A stretch of DNA of 47,449 bases from a virus, in IMG/VR virus record IMGVR_UViG_3300046472_000153, positions 1 through 47,449 of that record, one strand, 5' to 3'. Each line of letters opens with the position of its first letter. Position 1 is the stretch's first letter. A program made the translations under genes and the position numbers. Shown here piece after piece: positions 36,743 to 44,709 of this stretch. The notes beneath the pieces are model-generated. The model was not told the DNA's origin. It saw only the letters and a list, made by a program, of their open reading frames with translations, and did not search any database.

Positions 36743-38322
36743 AACCACTCCACAATGCAGGAATTCGCAACCGGCAGCAAGCGGAACTGAAAGACATCAC
36801 CCTTCGCGGCGTTCTTCACCTTCTCGATCTCCAATTCGTGCGTCAGCTCGTCCGCGCTGACCTTCCAAATAATCTCAAAGGCGCCTCCCATACCGCTCCA
36901 CCCTCTCGGGCCACGCCCATCTGTTTTGCCTTCGTGGTGGATCAGCATAATCATCGCGCCGGTCGCCTCGTATAACTTATGGCAATACCCCAGCAGCTCA
37001 CCCATCTCTTTGCCTGAATTCTCGTCCGCGCCGGGGGTTACTGCGGCTAGGGTGTCGAAGAAGATGATCGATGGCCGTTTTTCGCGTTTAATGGCCTTCA
37101 GGAGCGCCGCCTGATGAGCCTTATCGATCAGTACCGGGGCGGTCGGAAGCACCTTGATAGGCGCTGCTGTGGCCCCGCGTGCGGCTAATCCTGCGGCCAA
37201 TCGTATCTGGATCCCGCGATCGTCTTCCGCTGCCACATAGAGAATCGAGCCTTGCTTCACCGGTTGCCCCCTCCACGATTGGCCAAGGCTAATGGATAGA
37301 GCAAGATCCACCGCGGTAAAGGTCTTCCCGGCGCTATGCTGGCCGTAAATGACCCCAATTGCCGCCTCCGGCAGGACTCCTGGGATGATCCATTCGGGCT
37401 CTGGGCGTTTGAATAGCTCGTCGAGATCAAGGAATCGGAAGTCCAGCTCTATTTTTTCGATCGGCTTTGATTCGAATAAATTGACCAAACCCTGAGATAC
37501 ATCATCGAAATCGGTCGCCGCAGCATGCTCACTCCGTCTAAGAGAATCGATAGTGATAGGAGTGTCAGACCGGCCAAAAGATAGCCAATGGCTCTCAAGA
37601 TCTTGACGCCCCGCATATTTATGACTCGTCGAACTCCACTGATCCCAAATCGCAAAACCTTCATTCGATCCTCCTGTGGCATCGTGAATTGCCATGCCGA
37701 TCTTTATCCATTCGTCATATCCGCAGCTCGGATCCCGTCGATTAAGGAATGCTGTAATGGCCGGTTGAGATAAAAGTTCAGTCCTGCTATCCAGCACTGA
37801 ATCGCTCGATCCTGGCCCAAGTACCGATTTCCATAGGGCCAAAAGAGCATCCGGGATTGGCGGAAGATTCCTCCAGTCGCCAACCCACTCATACGGTTTG
37901 CCGGTGTCCGGATGGATTGATGGCGGAAGCACATCCTGTACTGACTTTCCGTTAGCTGCCATACATCGAAGTTCAAAGGCGCCTTCGCAAAGAGACTTTG
38001 ACGGTAATGGAGTCGAGAGCGCATAAAGTAATTTCCCCCTATTTGGCCGACCGCTTGTTATTTGAACTGCCGCTGGATCCATGAGCAAATCCATGAGATC
38101 AATCCCGTGTTGCTTCAGAAAAACACGAGACTCTTCCATCCGATCCAGATCTAAAGCGCACGTCCCACTGTAGGCATGCAGCAAGCCTGCACCGAATAGA
38201 TTCGTCGGATCCTGCACCGCATTTCCGACTTCGTTCCATCCAGACGTGCGTGGGCCTTTCGTACCGGGCTCGATTTTACAAATCTTCCAGCCGTGCTGAA
38301 TGTATTCCGCGAATTGTGTCAT
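36739..38322 (-). CDS. Primase-helicase (prim-pol plus RepA-like ATPase) (527 aa)
   Basis: N-terminal prim-pol-like part: GTKGPRTSGWN, CALDLD (Asp58, Asp60), and DVLPPSIHPDTGKPYEW with His137. PriCT-like middle (SCGYDEWIKIGMAIHDATGG, about 199-218). Then a RecA-like ring helicase: Walker A GQHSAGKT at 327-334, ILYVAAEDD at 360-368, Walker B IIFFDTLA near 419, and IMLIHHEGK. One chain can both prime and unwind. It supplies the helicase and primase for the family A polymerase encoded in the same arm. Confidence 0.85.
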   Translation of the reverse strand: MTQFAEYIQHGWKICKIEPGTKGPRTSGWNEVGNAVQDPTNLFGAGLLHAYSGTCALDLDRMEESRVFLKQHGIDLMDLLMDPAAVQITSGRPNRGKLLYALSTPLPSKSLCEGAFELRCMAANGKSVQDVLPPSIHPDTGKPYEWVGDWRNLPPIPDALLALWKSVLGPGSSDSVLDSRTELLSQPAITAFLNRRDPSCGYDEWIKIGMAIHDATGGSNEGFAIWDQWSSTSHKYAGRQDLESHWLSFGRSDTPITIDSLRRSEHAAATDFDDVSQGLVNLFESKPIEKIELDFRFLDLDELFKRPEPEWIIPGVLPEAAIGVIYGQHSAGKTFTAVDLALSISLGQSWRGQPVKQGSILYVAAEDDRGIQIRLAAGLAARGATAAPIKVLPTAPVLIDKAHQAALLKAIKREKRPSIIFFDTLAAVTPGADENSGKEMGELLGYCHKLYEATGAMIMLIHHEGKTDGRGPRGWSGMGGAFEIIWKVSADELTHELEIEKVKNAAKGDVFQFRLLPVANSCIVEWL

Positions 38323-38564
38323 AGAATTTCGTAAACTGCAGGATTTATCGTTCGGTTTTTACATATCATTGCAACCTGATAACTCGGTGCCCAAAAATAG
38401 TCCGGATTAACAGGTCTAATCTGAACAATTTTATGCTCGTGGCCAATCTCGCCGCACGATTTGCAAACCGGTGCAGGCTTGCTTTCCTTAACTTCGGAAA
38501 GATCCCAGCCACTAAGACAAAACGGCGTAAAGGCAATTAGCTTTGAAAAGAATCTTCGGTTCAC
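38319..38564 (-). CDS. Small zinc-finger protein (81 aa), GTG start
   Basis: GTG 38564 overlaps the stop before it (GTGA) and has SD GGGAGG eight bases upstream, so it is chosen over the nearer TTG. A hydrophobic N terminus (FFSKLIAFTPFCLSGW), then CKSCGEIGHEH with the Cys/His arrangement of a zinc knuckle. Overlaps the primase gene by 4 bp. Role unknown. Confidence 0.55.
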   Translation of the reverse strand: MNRRFFSKLIAFTPFCLSGWDLSEVKESKPAPVCKSCGEIGHEHKIVQIRPVNPDYFWAPSYQVAMICKNRTINPAVYEIL

Positions 38565-40129
38565 TTCCAAAACCTCCCATCGATGCAGATGTGTATATGC
38601 CGTTTGCCCATAGGGTCAACAGAGACGTGCGCGTTCAACCAGCTACTCACAGGTCCGGTGTACTCTAAGCCCAGGTATGTCATCGTGCCTGCCTTATAGT
38701 GACCCGCTTCGATCCCTGGGGTATGGCTATGCCCACTGATGACCTTCACGCCGAGTTTCGAGAGATTCTTCAGACTGCCGCGCGCGCCGTTCGGACCCTC
38801 GTGCCCATGCAAGCCACATTCGATCCCGGCAATTGTGAAACTCTCATTGCGATAGAGAGCCTTAATTCTAGGATTGCGATGCAGGTCGAGCCAATACTTA
38901 AAGGGATTCGGAGTCTCGGCGCCAGTCTTGCCCATCTTTGTAGCGACGACCATACGTAACGCCGTTTCCAAATAGAACTGCGCATTAAGAGGATCGGTTC
39001 TCCAGTCGTGAGCCTTCATCCATCTGGTGAACATGTCATCATGATTTGAAGGCACAATAACGGCCTGACGTGTGCCAACTTTATGCTCCAACCACTCAAT
39101 CGTATCCATCACTTCGTCGCGCATGTTGTCTTTCATGCTCTTCTGCTTCGCAACCGCAACAAACGGATTCCCAATATGATGCGGGTTCACGGCATAGCTA
39201 TCCAGCAAATCGTGAAACACGAGTGTCTTCGGATTCAGCCTCTCGACAAGTCCCTGCTTACCAAACGTTGCAGCCACGACGGTCGGATCGGCAAATGCGG
39301 GATGTGCATCACCGAAGACGAGTCCCTTGTAAGGGCCTGCCGCCTTAACCGATCCATCCGGGTAATATGCCTTGTCCAGATCACAGAAAGCGCCATCTGC
39401 ACGAGCGTTAATATGCCGTAGATGAAAGCGCCCAGAATCAACCAGCTCAATAACAACCGCTCCAATAACATGATGAAATTCACCTTTCTTCCCTGCTCCT
39501 GAGTCTGTGTAATTTTTTACAGTTACCGCACCAGTAGTAGTAAGAATTTTGGGGAGGCGCTGATGCGGCGTCGGGATCGGCGTCATCTGTAATTTCGGAT
39601 GGCCTAATATACTCGACTCCCCGTGCGTTATCGATTCGAACCCAGAAAGAGGGGTCTGCGCAGTCGGACGTACATTGATATCCCCAAGAAGCACCAGGTT
39701 CTTGTTGAGATTCACCCTCTGGTTGTTCAAATATGGCGTTAGTTTCGGATCCCACCACTGTTCATTCTCCTGTGAAGCCGTCCATTTAGAAGTTGCGTTT
39801 TGATAGCGCCCTGGGATGACAACAAGATCTGCTTTGCGATCAACGACAAACGATTTAAGTGCCGCAAGAAAGCCTTTGTGAGCTGGGGTGGCATTTTGTG
39901 CCCAAGTAATGACCACCGTTCGAAGCTTCGGCGTTGTCTTGAATTCAATTTTCTCCTCCTGCTTTACGATTCGGGTTTCTCTGACCGGTTTTGCCGGATC
40001 TGTTGTGCGATAGCATCGAACCGTTCCTGTTTTGCATTCCCATCTGGTTTTTCCACTACTGGCCTTCCCTCCAGGGAACATTGTCTTCCCACACTTCGGG
40101 CATTTTGGTTTCAAAGTATTTTCTCCCAT
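38561..40129 (-). CDS. T5 A1-like metallophosphoesterase with zinc ribbon (522 aa)
   Basis: N-terminal ribbon (CPKCGK at 10-15, then CKTGTVRC near 32-39), a middle domain, and a calcineurin-like core: FGDAHPA (Asp274, His276), FHDLLD (Asp307-310), PSNHDD (Asn362, His363), LHGHEG (His441, His443) and SGHSH (His467, His469), the full set of metal ligands in family order. In phage T5 protein A1, which has this core, is needed for host DNA degradation and transcription shut-off. Here it follows replication genes, so a DNA nuclease role is inferred. Confidence 0.75.
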   Translation of the reverse strand: MGENTLKPKCPKCGKTMFPGGKASSGKTRWECKTGTVRCYRTTDPAKPVRETRIVKQEEKIEFKTTPKLRTVVITWAQNATPAHKGFLAALKSFVVDRKADLVVIPGRYQNATSKWTASQENEQWWDPKLTPYLNNQRVNLNKNLVLLGDINVRPTAQTPLSGFESITHGESSILGHPKLQMTPIPTPHQRLPKILTTTGAVTVKNYTDSGAGKKGEFHHVIGAVVIELVDSGRFHLRHINARADGAFCDLDKAYYPDGSVKAAGPYKGLVFGDAHPAFADPTVVAATFGKQGLVERLNPKTLVFHDLLDSYAVNPHHIGNPFVAVAKQKSMKDNMRDEVMDTIEWLEHKVGTRQAVIVPSNHDDMFTRWMKAHDWRTDPLNAQFYLETALRMVVATKMGKTGAETPNPFKYWLDLHRNPRIKALYRNESFTIAGIECGLHGHEGPNGARGSLKNLSKLGVKVISGHSHTPGIEAGHYKAGTMTYLGLEYTGPVSSWLNAHVSVDPMGKRHIHICIDGRFWK

Positions 40130-40554
40130 CGTTGCTTTTTCACCATAGGTTGATCGGTTCTCCGATCCTTACGAGCACCGTGATTCCAGTCTCCACCGGA
40201 TGTTGCGGCGGCAAATTGCCAACCTGCGGCTTTAAGCGTTATACCGGGTTCGGAATCTAGGATATAAGTCTGTATCTTTTCGAACCCCATTTCCTTACAA
40301 ACTCTGGCGCAAGCCGCATATAAAAAACTGCAAACATTCTTCGAACCATCAGTAACCAGCCGATTGACTTCTGCAACTCGGTATTGGTCAACTTCTCGCG
40401 CTACGGGTCTACCAACAATTGCAGCACCAACTAGCTTTTCGCCATCATAGCAGCCGAGCGAGAAGCGATGCCCAACGCACGGCTTATGATGTCGATGGAG
40501 ACTTGCCACAAGTTCATTCGCAGTTTTGAGCGTCAATGGCCGCACCCTAATCAA
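40111..40554 (-). CDS. XF1762-like GNAT-type protein (147 aa), TTG start
   Basis: TTG 40554, six bases after SD GGGAGG, fits better than the upstream in-frame TTG. IRVRPLTLKTANELVASLHR, KLVGAAIVGRPVAREVD, VAEVNRLVTDG, FLYAACARVCKEMGFEKI and YILDSEPGITLKAAGW follow the acetyltransferase-like family known in phages as XF1762. The acetyl-CoA loop is only partly evident, so the enzyme activity and target are unknown. Confidence 0.75.
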   Translation of the reverse strand: MIRVRPLTLKTANELVASLHRHHKPCVGHRFSLGCYDGEKLVGAAIVGRPVAREVDQYRVAEVNRLVTDGSKNVCSFLYAACARVCKEMGFEKIQTYILDSEPGITLKAAGWQFAAATSGGDWNHGARKDRRTDQPMVKKQRWEKIL

Positions 40555-40627
40555 AGAACTCCTCCCAGAGAATATCAACGACGACCAAAATGAACATCCC
40601 TATCAAAATTCCCATAATCGTATCCAC
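40547..40627 (-). CDS. Tiny membrane peptide (26 aa), GTG start
   Basis: GTG 40627 follows SD GGGGAGG by 6-7 nt. Sequence MDTIMGILIGMFILVVVDIL then WEEFFD; one membrane segment with an acidic, aromatic end. Related to the peptide at 1-73. Stop overlaps the next start region by 8 bp. Confidence 0.6.
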   Translation of the reverse strand: MDTIMGILIGMFILVVVDILWEEFFD

Positions 40628-40629
40628 AG

Positions 40630-41067
40630 TTACCTCCCCGCTTTGCAGCGATCACATGGGCATTTCCCTTTGCGCTTTCCGGGATGCGGCTTCACACCAA
40701 CGATGGCCAGATAAAAATCACGGTCGAAAGCTTCAACGAAGGGCATGACGTCGACACACCATCCGACAGCTCCCCAATTTCCTCCCAGAGTTGATTCGAA
40801 TAATCCTTGGGATTCACGGTGCAGATGATCCTTGGCGTGACTGATTCTGTCTCGAAAGAATTCGAGATCTCGGGCATGGAAGGCTTTAAGCCAGTTGGCG
40901 TCTGCAAGGACTGTCTGGCACTTCTCATGTTTCTGGTTGCCATATGTAAACCTTTCCGCGGTTCGGCGCACGCCGAATCCAGTCGTCAAATTGTACTGCG
41001 GATGCCGCCCTCCGCTGGTGGCGCCGGAAGCGAACTTCACCTTGTCGTTCATGTCTGATTTCTTCAT
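40630..41067 (-). CDS. DUF5664 (dATP/dGTP pyrophosphohydrolase-like) (145 aa)
   Basis: Matches the DUF5664 layout: [65 protein letters not shown], then [20 protein letters not shown]. Members hydrolyse purine deoxynucleotides or are relatives of MazZ. The basic/Cys tail ([10 protein letters not shown]) is an addition. A PurZ-type partner, which would mark diaminopurine genomes, is not seen. Overlaps the next gene (ATGA). Confidence 0.7.
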   Translation of the reverse strand: MKKSDMNDKVKFASGATSGGRHPQYNLTTGFGVRRTAERFTYGNQKHEKCQTVLADANWLKAFHARDLEFFRDRISHAKDHLHRESQGLFESTLGGNWGAVGWCVDVMPFVEAFDRDFYLAIVGVKPHPGKRKGKCPCDRCKAGR

Positions 41068-41501
41068 GCGAATCCCTCCTCACTAATTATTGTTTGAACA
41101 ATTTTTGCAGTCGTTGGCCAGATCATTTTGTTTTGTGCATCGTAAGAGGCGAACTGAACACCCTTCTGGATTCCGACAAAGGATTCAAGTTTTGCACCTT
41201 TCGATTTGGCCCATCCCTCAAGCAAAACGATCCCGTCGATTCCACCGTCCGCAATCAGCTTCACATCTCGCGCAAGCAGGTCACCCCAGGTATGACTTTG
41301 GCCTTTCATACTACCGTCAGCCGAGCCAAGTACAGCTTTCATGTCCACTCCGAAATCCGCATCCAATTCCGGGGGTGAGATAACTTCATAGCCTAGATTG
41401 CGCAGATATGCAGTGGCTTCGTTGAAGGCCGGGACATTGAACTGTGGGTATCCGCTCATTGGGCCACTGACATACACTTTTTTTGCTGTAAATTCAAACA
41501 T
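41064..41501 (-). CDS. DUF4406 nucleoside deoxyribosyltransferase-like protein (145 aa)
   Basis: [20 protein letters not shown] at the N terminus, then [17 protein letters not shown], and [22 protein letters not shown]. These are the DUF4406 hallmarks, a fold related to nucleoside 2-deoxyribosyltransferase. Would act in nucleotide salvage or in altering bases for DNA synthesis. Overlaps its neighbour (ATGA). Confidence 0.85.
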   Translation of the reverse strand: MFEFTAKKVYVSGPMSGYPQFNVPAFNEATAYLRNLGYEVISPPELDADFGVDMKAVLGSADGSMKGQSHTWGDLLARDVKLIADGGIDGIVLLEGWAKSKGAKLESFVGIQKGVQFASYDAQNKMIWPTTAKIVQTIISEEGFA

Positions 41502-41746
41502 TAGTACACGTCTCCATTCTCTTCGTGCTTTTGGTTTTCAAAAGGAACTACCACACGTCGGTAGAATTCGAGTTTTGCTGCCTCCAATGCCCCAAGCACG
41601 ATTGCAAAATTCAGGAACGTATTTCCTTCAGACTGCGCAAGAAAGCTGTTCAAAACAGTTGTAATCGAGTAAGCAAGCTTTCCGCTCGTATCAATCGGCC
41701 CTCCGTCAATCAAATTTTGTCTAGCCGATGGTGCGATATAAGGCAT
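41501..41746 (-). CDS. DUF6899-like conserved small protein (81 aa)
   Basis: [35 protein letters not shown], and [20 protein letters not shown] match the DUF6899 pattern (MPYI-x(n)-G-x-L-x-Y, KLEFYRRV-x-x-P-x-E-x-x-K-x-x-x-N-G-D-V-Y). Common next to DUF4406 and replication genes in phages. Function unknown. Confidence 0.8.
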   Translation of the reverse strand: MPYIAPSARQNLIDGGPIDTSGKLAYSITTVLNSFLAQSEGNTFLNFAIVLGALEAAKLEFYRRVVVPFENQKHEENGDVY

Positions 41747-41955
41747 TAGTCCTCCAACTGCGGATTGTTTGAGTTAACAACCCTCGCGAATAAGATTTGT
41801 GGTTCAGCCTCTGAAACAATGACATTCGCAAAATTTGCATTTGACCCACTTGCAACAAGAGCGGCTAGATCTTGCAGAGCGCAGTCAATTAGCAGTTTAA
41901 CCCGCCCCATCTCTTCTGCTGTTTCGATGTCGATTTTAATACTTATCTTTTTCAT
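41746..41955 (-). CDS. Small acidic protein (69 aa)
   Basis: MKKISIKIDIETAEEMGRVK, then LLIDCALQDLAALVASG and strands ending QPQLED-like. An alpha/beta mini-domain. Start and stop overlap neighbours. Unknown. Confidence 0.6.
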   Translation of the reverse strand: MKKISIKIDIETAEEMGRVKLLIDCALQDLAALVASGSNANFANVIVSEAEPQILFARVVNSNNPQLED

Positions 41956-43316
41956 TCCATCCTCCTCTTCATTGCGGACATTAGCGAATCCTGAACTGAG
42001 CGCTTCGACTGTAGTCGATCGTAGACATCTTCGTCAAGCGTATTGTTCATCAGAATATGGTGAACATAGACTGGACGGTCGTATCCGGCTTGCAACTGGC
42101 GCATCGGACCTAGCCTTTCATTCACCTGCAGGTACGCTTCCAGGTTCCACCAGAGCGAGTAATGCACGATATGGTGTCCCCCATGCTGGAGATTCAAGCC
42201 GTGTCCAGCGGATTGAGGATGGACTAAACCCATCTGTATTCTTCCTTCGTTCCACTCCTGCATATCTTTCTGGGTTTTTAATAAACATGCGCTTGGAAAT
42301 CTCTTCAAAATTCTCGCCGCATCGTGTTTCCACCAGTACGAGATAAGTAGGTTTGCGCCTGCCGTTTCCTCGACTATCTCCTCCAAGGCATCCAATTTCG
42401 TATCGTGTATCGTTGTCCATTTGTCTCCCTCGTGATATACGGCTCCTGCGGCGAATTGCAAGCACTTTGTTGAAACAGCCGCGGCGCTCGTGGCATTAAG
42501 ATCGATCTGGTTCTCCAGTGTGACGAACATATCCCGCTCCAGCTGGCGATATTCTTTCAGCTGAGCCTTTGGCATATCCACCTTGATATTATGAATGATC
42601 GGTTCCTTCAAATCGATCCAATCCTTCATCTGAATCGTCAGAGTGATATCCGAAAGCGCCTTCTGAATCTGGTCCATCGCAAAAGGTTGCGGAGTCAGTT
42701 CACCGGTATAGGGATCCGGGATAAACCATGTGCGGCTGAACTTCGTATAGGTATCCAGAAGCCGCTGCCCGAAGTCCAGGAACCAACACTGGCCCCAGAG
42801 ATCCTTCAGGCCATTCGGAGACGGCGTACCCGTCAGGTTGATCCACCGGCCAGTCTTACGCGCGATCTGGGCCAGCTTCTTTGCCCTGTGCGTGCCTTTG
42901 TTGAGGCGATGCCCCTTCAGGCGGGTACTTTCATCGGCCACGACCGTCTTAAACGGCCATGCCCCGTTCAGGTGGTCTACCAGCCACGGGATATTCTCGT
43001 AGTTGATCGTGTAGACATCCGCGGAGCGGCTAAGCGCTCGGCGCCTATCCTCGACGGATCCGAGAATCTGCGAGACGCGCAGCCCGTCAAGATGATCCCA
43101 CTGATTCACTTCTGCTGGCCAGACGTCACGGGCTACGCGAAGCGGGGCCAGGACAAGCGCCGGGAAGAAGTTCGAGCCTGCCATGAGCAGAACATCGAAG
43201 GCGCTGAGCGTGCTGCCTGTTTTCCCGCTCCCCATATCTGACCAGATGTTGCACCGCGGGTGCTCGATGATGAAATTCGTGATGACCGTCTGCCAGGGTT
43301 TAGGGATGTATAACAT
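41952..43316 (-). CDS. SNF2-type helicase / DEAD-like ATPase (454 aa)
   Basis: Superfamily 2 motor common in phage replication modules. From ATG 43316: YIPKPWQTVITNFI (Q-motif-like), Walker A DMGSGKTG at 27-34, Ia APLRVARDVWP, Walker B VVADEST near 127-131, motif III LTGTPSPNGLKDLWGQ, and C-terminal AGHGLNLQHGGHHIVHYSLW with QVNERLGPMRQ and a Gln-rich end. A further 17 codons could extend it, but they overlap the next gene and lack an SD. ATP-driven DNA translocation or fork remodelling inferred. Confidence 0.85.
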   Translation of the reverse strand: MLYIPKPWQTVITNFIIEHPRCNIWSDMGSGKTGSTLSAFDVLLMAGSNFFPALVLAPLRVARDVWPAEVNQWDHLDGLRVSQILGSVEDRRRALSRSADVYTINYENIPWLVDHLNGAWPFKTVVADESTRLKGHRLNKGTHRAKKLAQIARKTGRWINLTGTPSPNGLKDLWGQCWFLDFGQRLLDTYTKFSRTWFIPDPYTGELTPQPFAMDQIQKALSDITLTIQMKDWIDLKEPIIHNIKVDMPKAQLKEYRQLERDMFVTLENQIDLNATSAAAVSTKCLQFAAGAVYHEGDKWTTIHDTKLDALEEIVEETAGANLLISYWWKHDAARILKRFPSACLLKTQKDMQEWNEGRIQMGLVHPQSAGHGLNLQHGGHHIVHYSLWWNLEAYLQVNERLGPMRQLQAGYDRPVYVHHILMNNTLDEDVYDRLQSKRSVQDSLMSAMKRRME

Positions 43317-43455
43317 GCCCAAGTTCTTCCCAACGGTGTTTGTCGTTGTTCCAGACAAATACGCCACCGGAGGCTGATAGAGCTGCGACTTGTACCATTC
43401 CTGGGAGATTAATCAACTGAACGAATGGTGGATGATTACCTAGAGTATCGCTCAT
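43300..43455 (-). CDS. Small protein upstream of the SNF2 gene (51 aa)
   Basis: MSDTLGNHPPFVQLINLPGM, VQVAALSASGGVFVWNNDKH, RWEELGHVIHP. Beta-rich (GGVFVWNNDKHRWEELG). SD GAGGGGG precedes ATG 43455, overlapping the gene before it (ATGA). Ends 17 bp inside the helicase start. Unknown. Confidence 0.6.
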   Translation of the reverse strand: MSDTLGNHPPFVQLINLPGMVQVAALSASGGVFVWNNDKHRWEELGHVIHP

Positions 43456-43643
43456 TGTACCCCCTCTGTTAACGATTCCCGGATTCGTTTTTCCAACAAA
43501 CTTCCAATGCAGTTTACGCAATCAGGTCCAAGATAAAACTCGCTTGTCGGATCGTGGTATTTCAGCAAGTGATGATCGGATCCGTTCTGGCAAAACTTAT
43601 TCGCTTCGTCGTCGTCGTGAAAGTGGCATCGTGTACTTGGCAT
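43452..43643 (-). CDS. Small Cys/His-rich protein (63 aa)
   Basis: MPSTRCHFHDDDEANKFCQN, DHHLLKYHD, GPDCVNCIGSLLEKRI. Cys/His pairs at CHFH, C, and CVNC suggest zinc binding. SD GGGAGG before ATG 43643. Unknown family. Confidence 0.6.
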   Translation of the reverse strand: MPSTRCHFHDDDEANKFCQNGSDHHLLKYHDPTSEFYLGPDCVNCIGSLLEKRIRESLTEGVQ

Positions 43644-43800
43644 TATGTCCCTCCCTGCTCAGCGCACAGTGACGGCACATGCCGCCGATGTCGCTGTATT
43701 TGTGCTTCGGATCAATCTGCTTTGCAGCCGGAACTCCGAACCGCGGACGTGCTGGTTTTACTGATGGGTACACCGAGAAAGTCTTTTCGAGATATTTCAT
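43597..43800 (-). CDS. Small basic protein with CxxC (67 aa)
   Basis: MKYLEKTFSVYPSVKPARPR, FGVPAAKQIDPKHKYSDIGG, MCRHCALSREGHN, basic tail. ATG 43800 overlaps the end of the VRR-NUC gene; the gene overlaps the next by 47 bp in another frame, a little more than usual in this operon, so confidence is moderate. Confidence 0.5.
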   Translation of the reverse strand: MKYLEKTFSVYPSVKPARPRFGVPAAKQIDPKHKYSDIGGMCRHCALSREGHNAKYTMPLSRRRRSE

Positions 43801-44108
43801 ATTGCTGCCTTCAGCTTCTCGTAAATCGCAATCGCCCGAACCTGCATATCCACCCACGATTCGACCTTCGCTTTGGAGTTGAGCACGACGACTTCGGCGC
43901 CACGCTCAGCGAGCCATTCCTTCTGCTTCGTCTGCATGACACGTAGCTTGCCGGTGGTCGACTTCGTTTCAACGAGGAAGATCCCGCCGTTGAAGAACAC
44001 GATGCGATCCGGGACTCCCACGTTACCTGGGCTCACCCACTTGTAGCAAAGACCGCCAGCCTTCTTCACGAGTTTGACAAGGTGCTTCTCAATTGGCGAT
44101 TCAGTCAT
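43797..44108 (-). CDS. VRR-NUC nuclease (103 aa)
   Basis: Minimal PD-(D/E)XK nuclease of the VRR-NUC family, structure-specific in replication and repair. From ATG 44108: ESPIEKHLVKLVKKAGGLCY, KWVSPGNVGVPDRIVFF (Asp34), GGIFLVETKSTTGKL (Glu47, Lys49), then QTKQKEWLAERG. About 100 residues is the usual phage size. Between polymerase and SNF2 helicase, as in many phages with this module. ATGA overlap on both sides. Confidence 0.9.
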   Translation of the reverse strand: MTESPIEKHLVKLVKKAGGLCYKWVSPGNVGVPDRIVFFNGGIFLVETKSTTGKLRVMQTKQKEWLAERGAEVVVLNSKAKVESWVDMQVRAIAIYEKLKAAI

Positions 44109-44269
44109 AGCGTTTCTCCATACTGATTCATAAAATCGACGAATGCTGCTTTGCATGCGGCGCACAGCTCCAAATATGTTGTCGGACCGCGGACTGGATC
44201 GTATTTAAGCAGAGCGAATGCTCCATCATGTAGCCGTTCATCGCACCGATCACAAAGTTTAACGTTCAT
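44105..44269 (-). CDS. Zinc-ribbon protein (54 aa)
   Basis: MNVKLCDRCDERLHDGAFAL, LKYDPVRGPTTYLELCAAC, KAAFVDFMNQ. The CxxC-n-CxxC pattern is a treble-clef or ribbon. Overlaps VRR-NUC (ATGA) and the gene before it. Possibly binds DNA or replication proteins. Confidence 0.7.
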   Translation of the reverse strand: MNVKLCDRCDERLHDGAFALLKYDPVRGPTTYLELCAACKAAFVDFMNQYGETL

Positions 44270-44418
44270 TTCAATTTCCTTTTCGGGGTAAAGTGCAACT
44301 CCCATGCGGCATCATAACATTGTCCGTCGTGACCTTTTGGGTTCGTGCAAAAAAGGCGGTGGGAAATATGGCTAATCTTTCGAACAATCCATCGGCCACA
44401 ATAGTTCATATTTCTCAC
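44266..44418 (-). CDS. Small basic Cys/His peptide (50 aa), GTG start
   Basis: MRNMNYCGRWIVRKISHISH, RLFCTNPKGHDGQCYDAAWE, ends basic. GTG overlaps the stop before it (ACGTGAG); stop overlaps the next start (ATGA). C-C-H-C spacing may bind zinc. Confidence 0.55.
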   Translation of the reverse strand: MRNMNYCGRWIVRKISHISHRLFCTNPKGHDGQCYDAAWELHFTPKRKLK

Positions 44419-44585
44419 GTCTCCAACCCCCTATGTGTTTTCGCAAATTCGGCCCAGAACTGTTTACGCATCACCATCCGCTCACGGCACTTCCCGCGGC
44501 GGATACGATCCTTGCGCTCCAGATAGTCAGTCGCTGTTTCTTTTTTCAGATTCCGTACTCCGTACAGGAGTTTGCAATTTTGCAT
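44415..44585 (-). CDS. Small basic peptide (56 aa)
   Basis: MQNCKLLYGVRNLKKETATD, YLERKDRIRRGKCRERMVMR, KQFWAEFAKTHRGLET; strongly basic and helical. Strong SD AGGAGG. Overlaps the upstream zinc-ribbon gene by 59 bp in another frame, both with supporting signals. Confidence 0.6.
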   Translation of the reverse strand: MQNCKLLYGVRNLKKETATDYLERKDRIRRGKCRERMVMRKQFWAEFAKTHRGLET

Positions 44586-44709
44586 CGATCCTCCTAATCA
44601 GGTTTTCCTGACAGTCTTCGCACAACGTTACATCTGCGAATTCGGTCACATAGTAGTCTTCAAAAACGTGCTGGCATCCATCACAGAACACCGGCTCACC
44701 GCTTTTCAT
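44527..44709 (-). CDS. Zinc-ribbon protein downstream of the polymerase (60 aa)
   Basis: MKSGEPVFCDGCQHVFEDYY, VTEFADVTLCEDCQENLIRR, then a charged tail. CxxC pairs about 20 residues apart form a ribbon. Start overlaps the polymerase end by 14 bp. The tail overlaps the next gene and may be less constrained. Confidence 0.6.
   Translation of the reverse strand: MKSGEPVFCDGCQHVFEDYYVTEFADVTLCEDCQENLIRRIDAKLQTPVRSTESEKRNSD

Noticed and set aside
39480-39758. 92-codon open frame with two CxxxC-like pairs inside the A1-like gene
   Set aside because: It is in another frame of a gene whose own motifs run unbroken through this stretch.
40630-41501. Diaminopurine (Z-genome) phage, suggested by the DUF5664 protein
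   Set aside because: No PurZ-like adenylosuccinate synthase and no DpoZ-type signature could be recognised, so DUF5664 alone is not enough.
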